Positions 63,508 to 64,000 of a stretch of DNA of 64,000 bases are shown in pieces. Source of the DNA: Ostrinia nubilalis (Eukaryota > Arthropoda > Insecta > Lepidoptera > Crambidae); assembly GCF_963855985.1 (NCBI RefSeq), contig NC_087093.1, positions 5,401,501 through 5,465,500 of the forward strand, in the 5' to 3' direction. The translations under genes were made by a program, and so were the position numbers. The notes under the pieces were generated by a model that saw nothing but the letters and a program-made list of their open reading frames with translations, was not told where the DNA came from and ran no database searches. Every line of letters begins with the position of its first letter. The first letter of the stretch is position 1.

Positions 63508-63734
63508 TGTTGTACGAGGTCTCGAGATTGGAGTTTTAAAAAACAGTTTGTTAAGTAGGTATTTGAAGTTTATTCACTTTTTAAACATTAATTTTAAAGA
63601 CAACCCGTTGCAGCAAGCTCTCAAACCGAACTAAACTTTACAGTGGGGTCTCTGGCGCTCTCATAGTTTAGAAACGCTGACTCGGCGCGACGGCGGCGGG
63701 TCAGCCTTATTCTATACAAAGACCGGGTATAACA
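63508..63734 (-). mobile_element. Candidate 3' LTR of an errantivirus-like element
   Basis: On the minus strand it begins TGTTATACCCGG and ends CTCGTACAACA, giving TG..CA ends with a TGTT/AACA inverted terminus of 227 bp. AATAAA lies on the minus strand at 63574-63569. It sits immediately downstream of the envelope-type tail at 63791-64000. The flanking tract of GTAC repeats fits a 4-bp target duplication but cannot be checked without the other LTR. A clear purine tract before the LTR is lacking, so the border could be off. Confidence 0.5.
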
Positions 63735-63751
63735 GCCCCCGGGGAAAAAGA

Positions 63752-63776
63752 AACTTCGGGAATAGAACCCGAAGTT
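63752..63776. repeat. Hairpin between envelope stop and LTR
   Basis: AACTTCGGG and CCCGAAGTT form a perfect 9-bp stem with a 7-nt loop. It lies between the envelope-type stop codon and the LTR start. It could be an RNA structure near the 3' end of the transcript, but no role is known to me. Confidence 0.6.
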
Positions 63777-63790
63777 TAAGAAAATTTATT

Positions 63791-64000
63791 TTAAACTATT
63801 TCCCTCAATCTGGGAGGGCTAACCCGTTTTGAGGTTGCTTCCTTGGGTGTTACCTCAGTGAGGGTTTCTAAAGCAATATCATTAGTTTCTTGTAATTCTA
63901 CGTTTTTTCTTGTTTTTAATGAGTTTAGGATGCTGCGGCGGGTTTTTACAAAAATAAAGATCTTAAAAACTATAAAACATATAACAATGGCGAGTATGAC
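63791..64000 (-). CDS. C-terminal end of an errantivirus-like envelope protein (partial)
   Basis: An uninterrupted minus-strand frame enters from the right edge of the window and ends at a TAA at 63793-63791, giving 69 codons. It starts with a strongly hydrophobic segment of about 20 residues, followed by a basic stretch (K-T-R-R) and a charged tail rich in E, T and K. A single membrane anchor plus short cytoplasmic tail just upstream of an LTR fits the envelope-type third ORF of insect errantiviruses (gypsy group of Metaviridae). No catalytic or fusion motif lies within the visible part. The remainder is outside the window, so intactness cannot be judged. Confidence 0.55.
   Translation of the reverse strand, partial: VILAIVICFIVFKIFIFVKTRRSILNSLKTRKNVELQETNDIALETLTEVTPKEATSKRVSPPRLREIV

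Overview
This window looks like AT-rich, intron/intergenic-type DNA from an insect nuclear genome, most probably a moth or butterfly (Lepidoptera). The evidence is the repeat content: seven 3' ends of an RTE-type LINE, several short Helitrons with A^T insertion sites, palindromic MITEs, a CR1/Daphne-type LINE and an errantivirus-like LTR element. This combination and these sequence types are familiar from Lepidoptera, so the lineage call is inference from repeats, not from a host marker gene. No complete host protein gene was found. Most short open frames are chance frames in AT-rich DNA.

Layout. 1-8.6 kb: unassigned DNA with one palindromic MITE (3517-3780), an RTE 3' end (4341-4454) and a LINE/SINE-like 3' tail (about 5440-5680). 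8.7-9.5 kb: one inverted-repeat element nested inside another. 9.5-16.7 kb: unassigned, with an RTE 3' end at 13283-13423. 16.7-18.2 kb: a foldback structure with two arms of about 0.6 kb. 18.2-30.7 kb: unassigned DNA with scattered Helitrons, RTE ends and MITEs. 30.7-35.2 kb: a nearly full-length but broken CR1/Daphne-type LINE on the minus strand (zinc finger plus esterase-like ORF1; endonuclease plus reverse transcriptase ORF2). 35.2-44.7 kb: unassigned DNA with small MITEs.

44747-50150 is the highlight. It is a 5.4 kb element with inverted terminal repeats of about 188 bp, a 44-nt extension on the right repeat only, and an internal complementary region (49698-49817). That region is the exact reverse complement of the two outer ends joined together. 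This is the diagnostic architecture of DIRS-type tyrosine-recombinase retrotransposons, yet no reverse transcriptase or recombinase reading frame is visible. Instead the interior holds a gag-like remnant and a graded tandem array of about ten units. It looks like a non-autonomous DIRS derivative. It sits about 90 bp upstream of a short exon coding for the start of a THAP zinc-finger domain (50239-50344), the only host-like or transposase-like coding exon recognised.

50.3-64 kb: mostly unassigned, with a 101-bp palindromic MITE, two RTE 3' ends, a diverged tandem duplication, a 494-bp Helitron, a hAT-type element with a perfect 8-bp target duplication (61393-62260) and, at the right edge, the 3' LTR and envelope tail of an errantivirus-like element that continues beyond the window.
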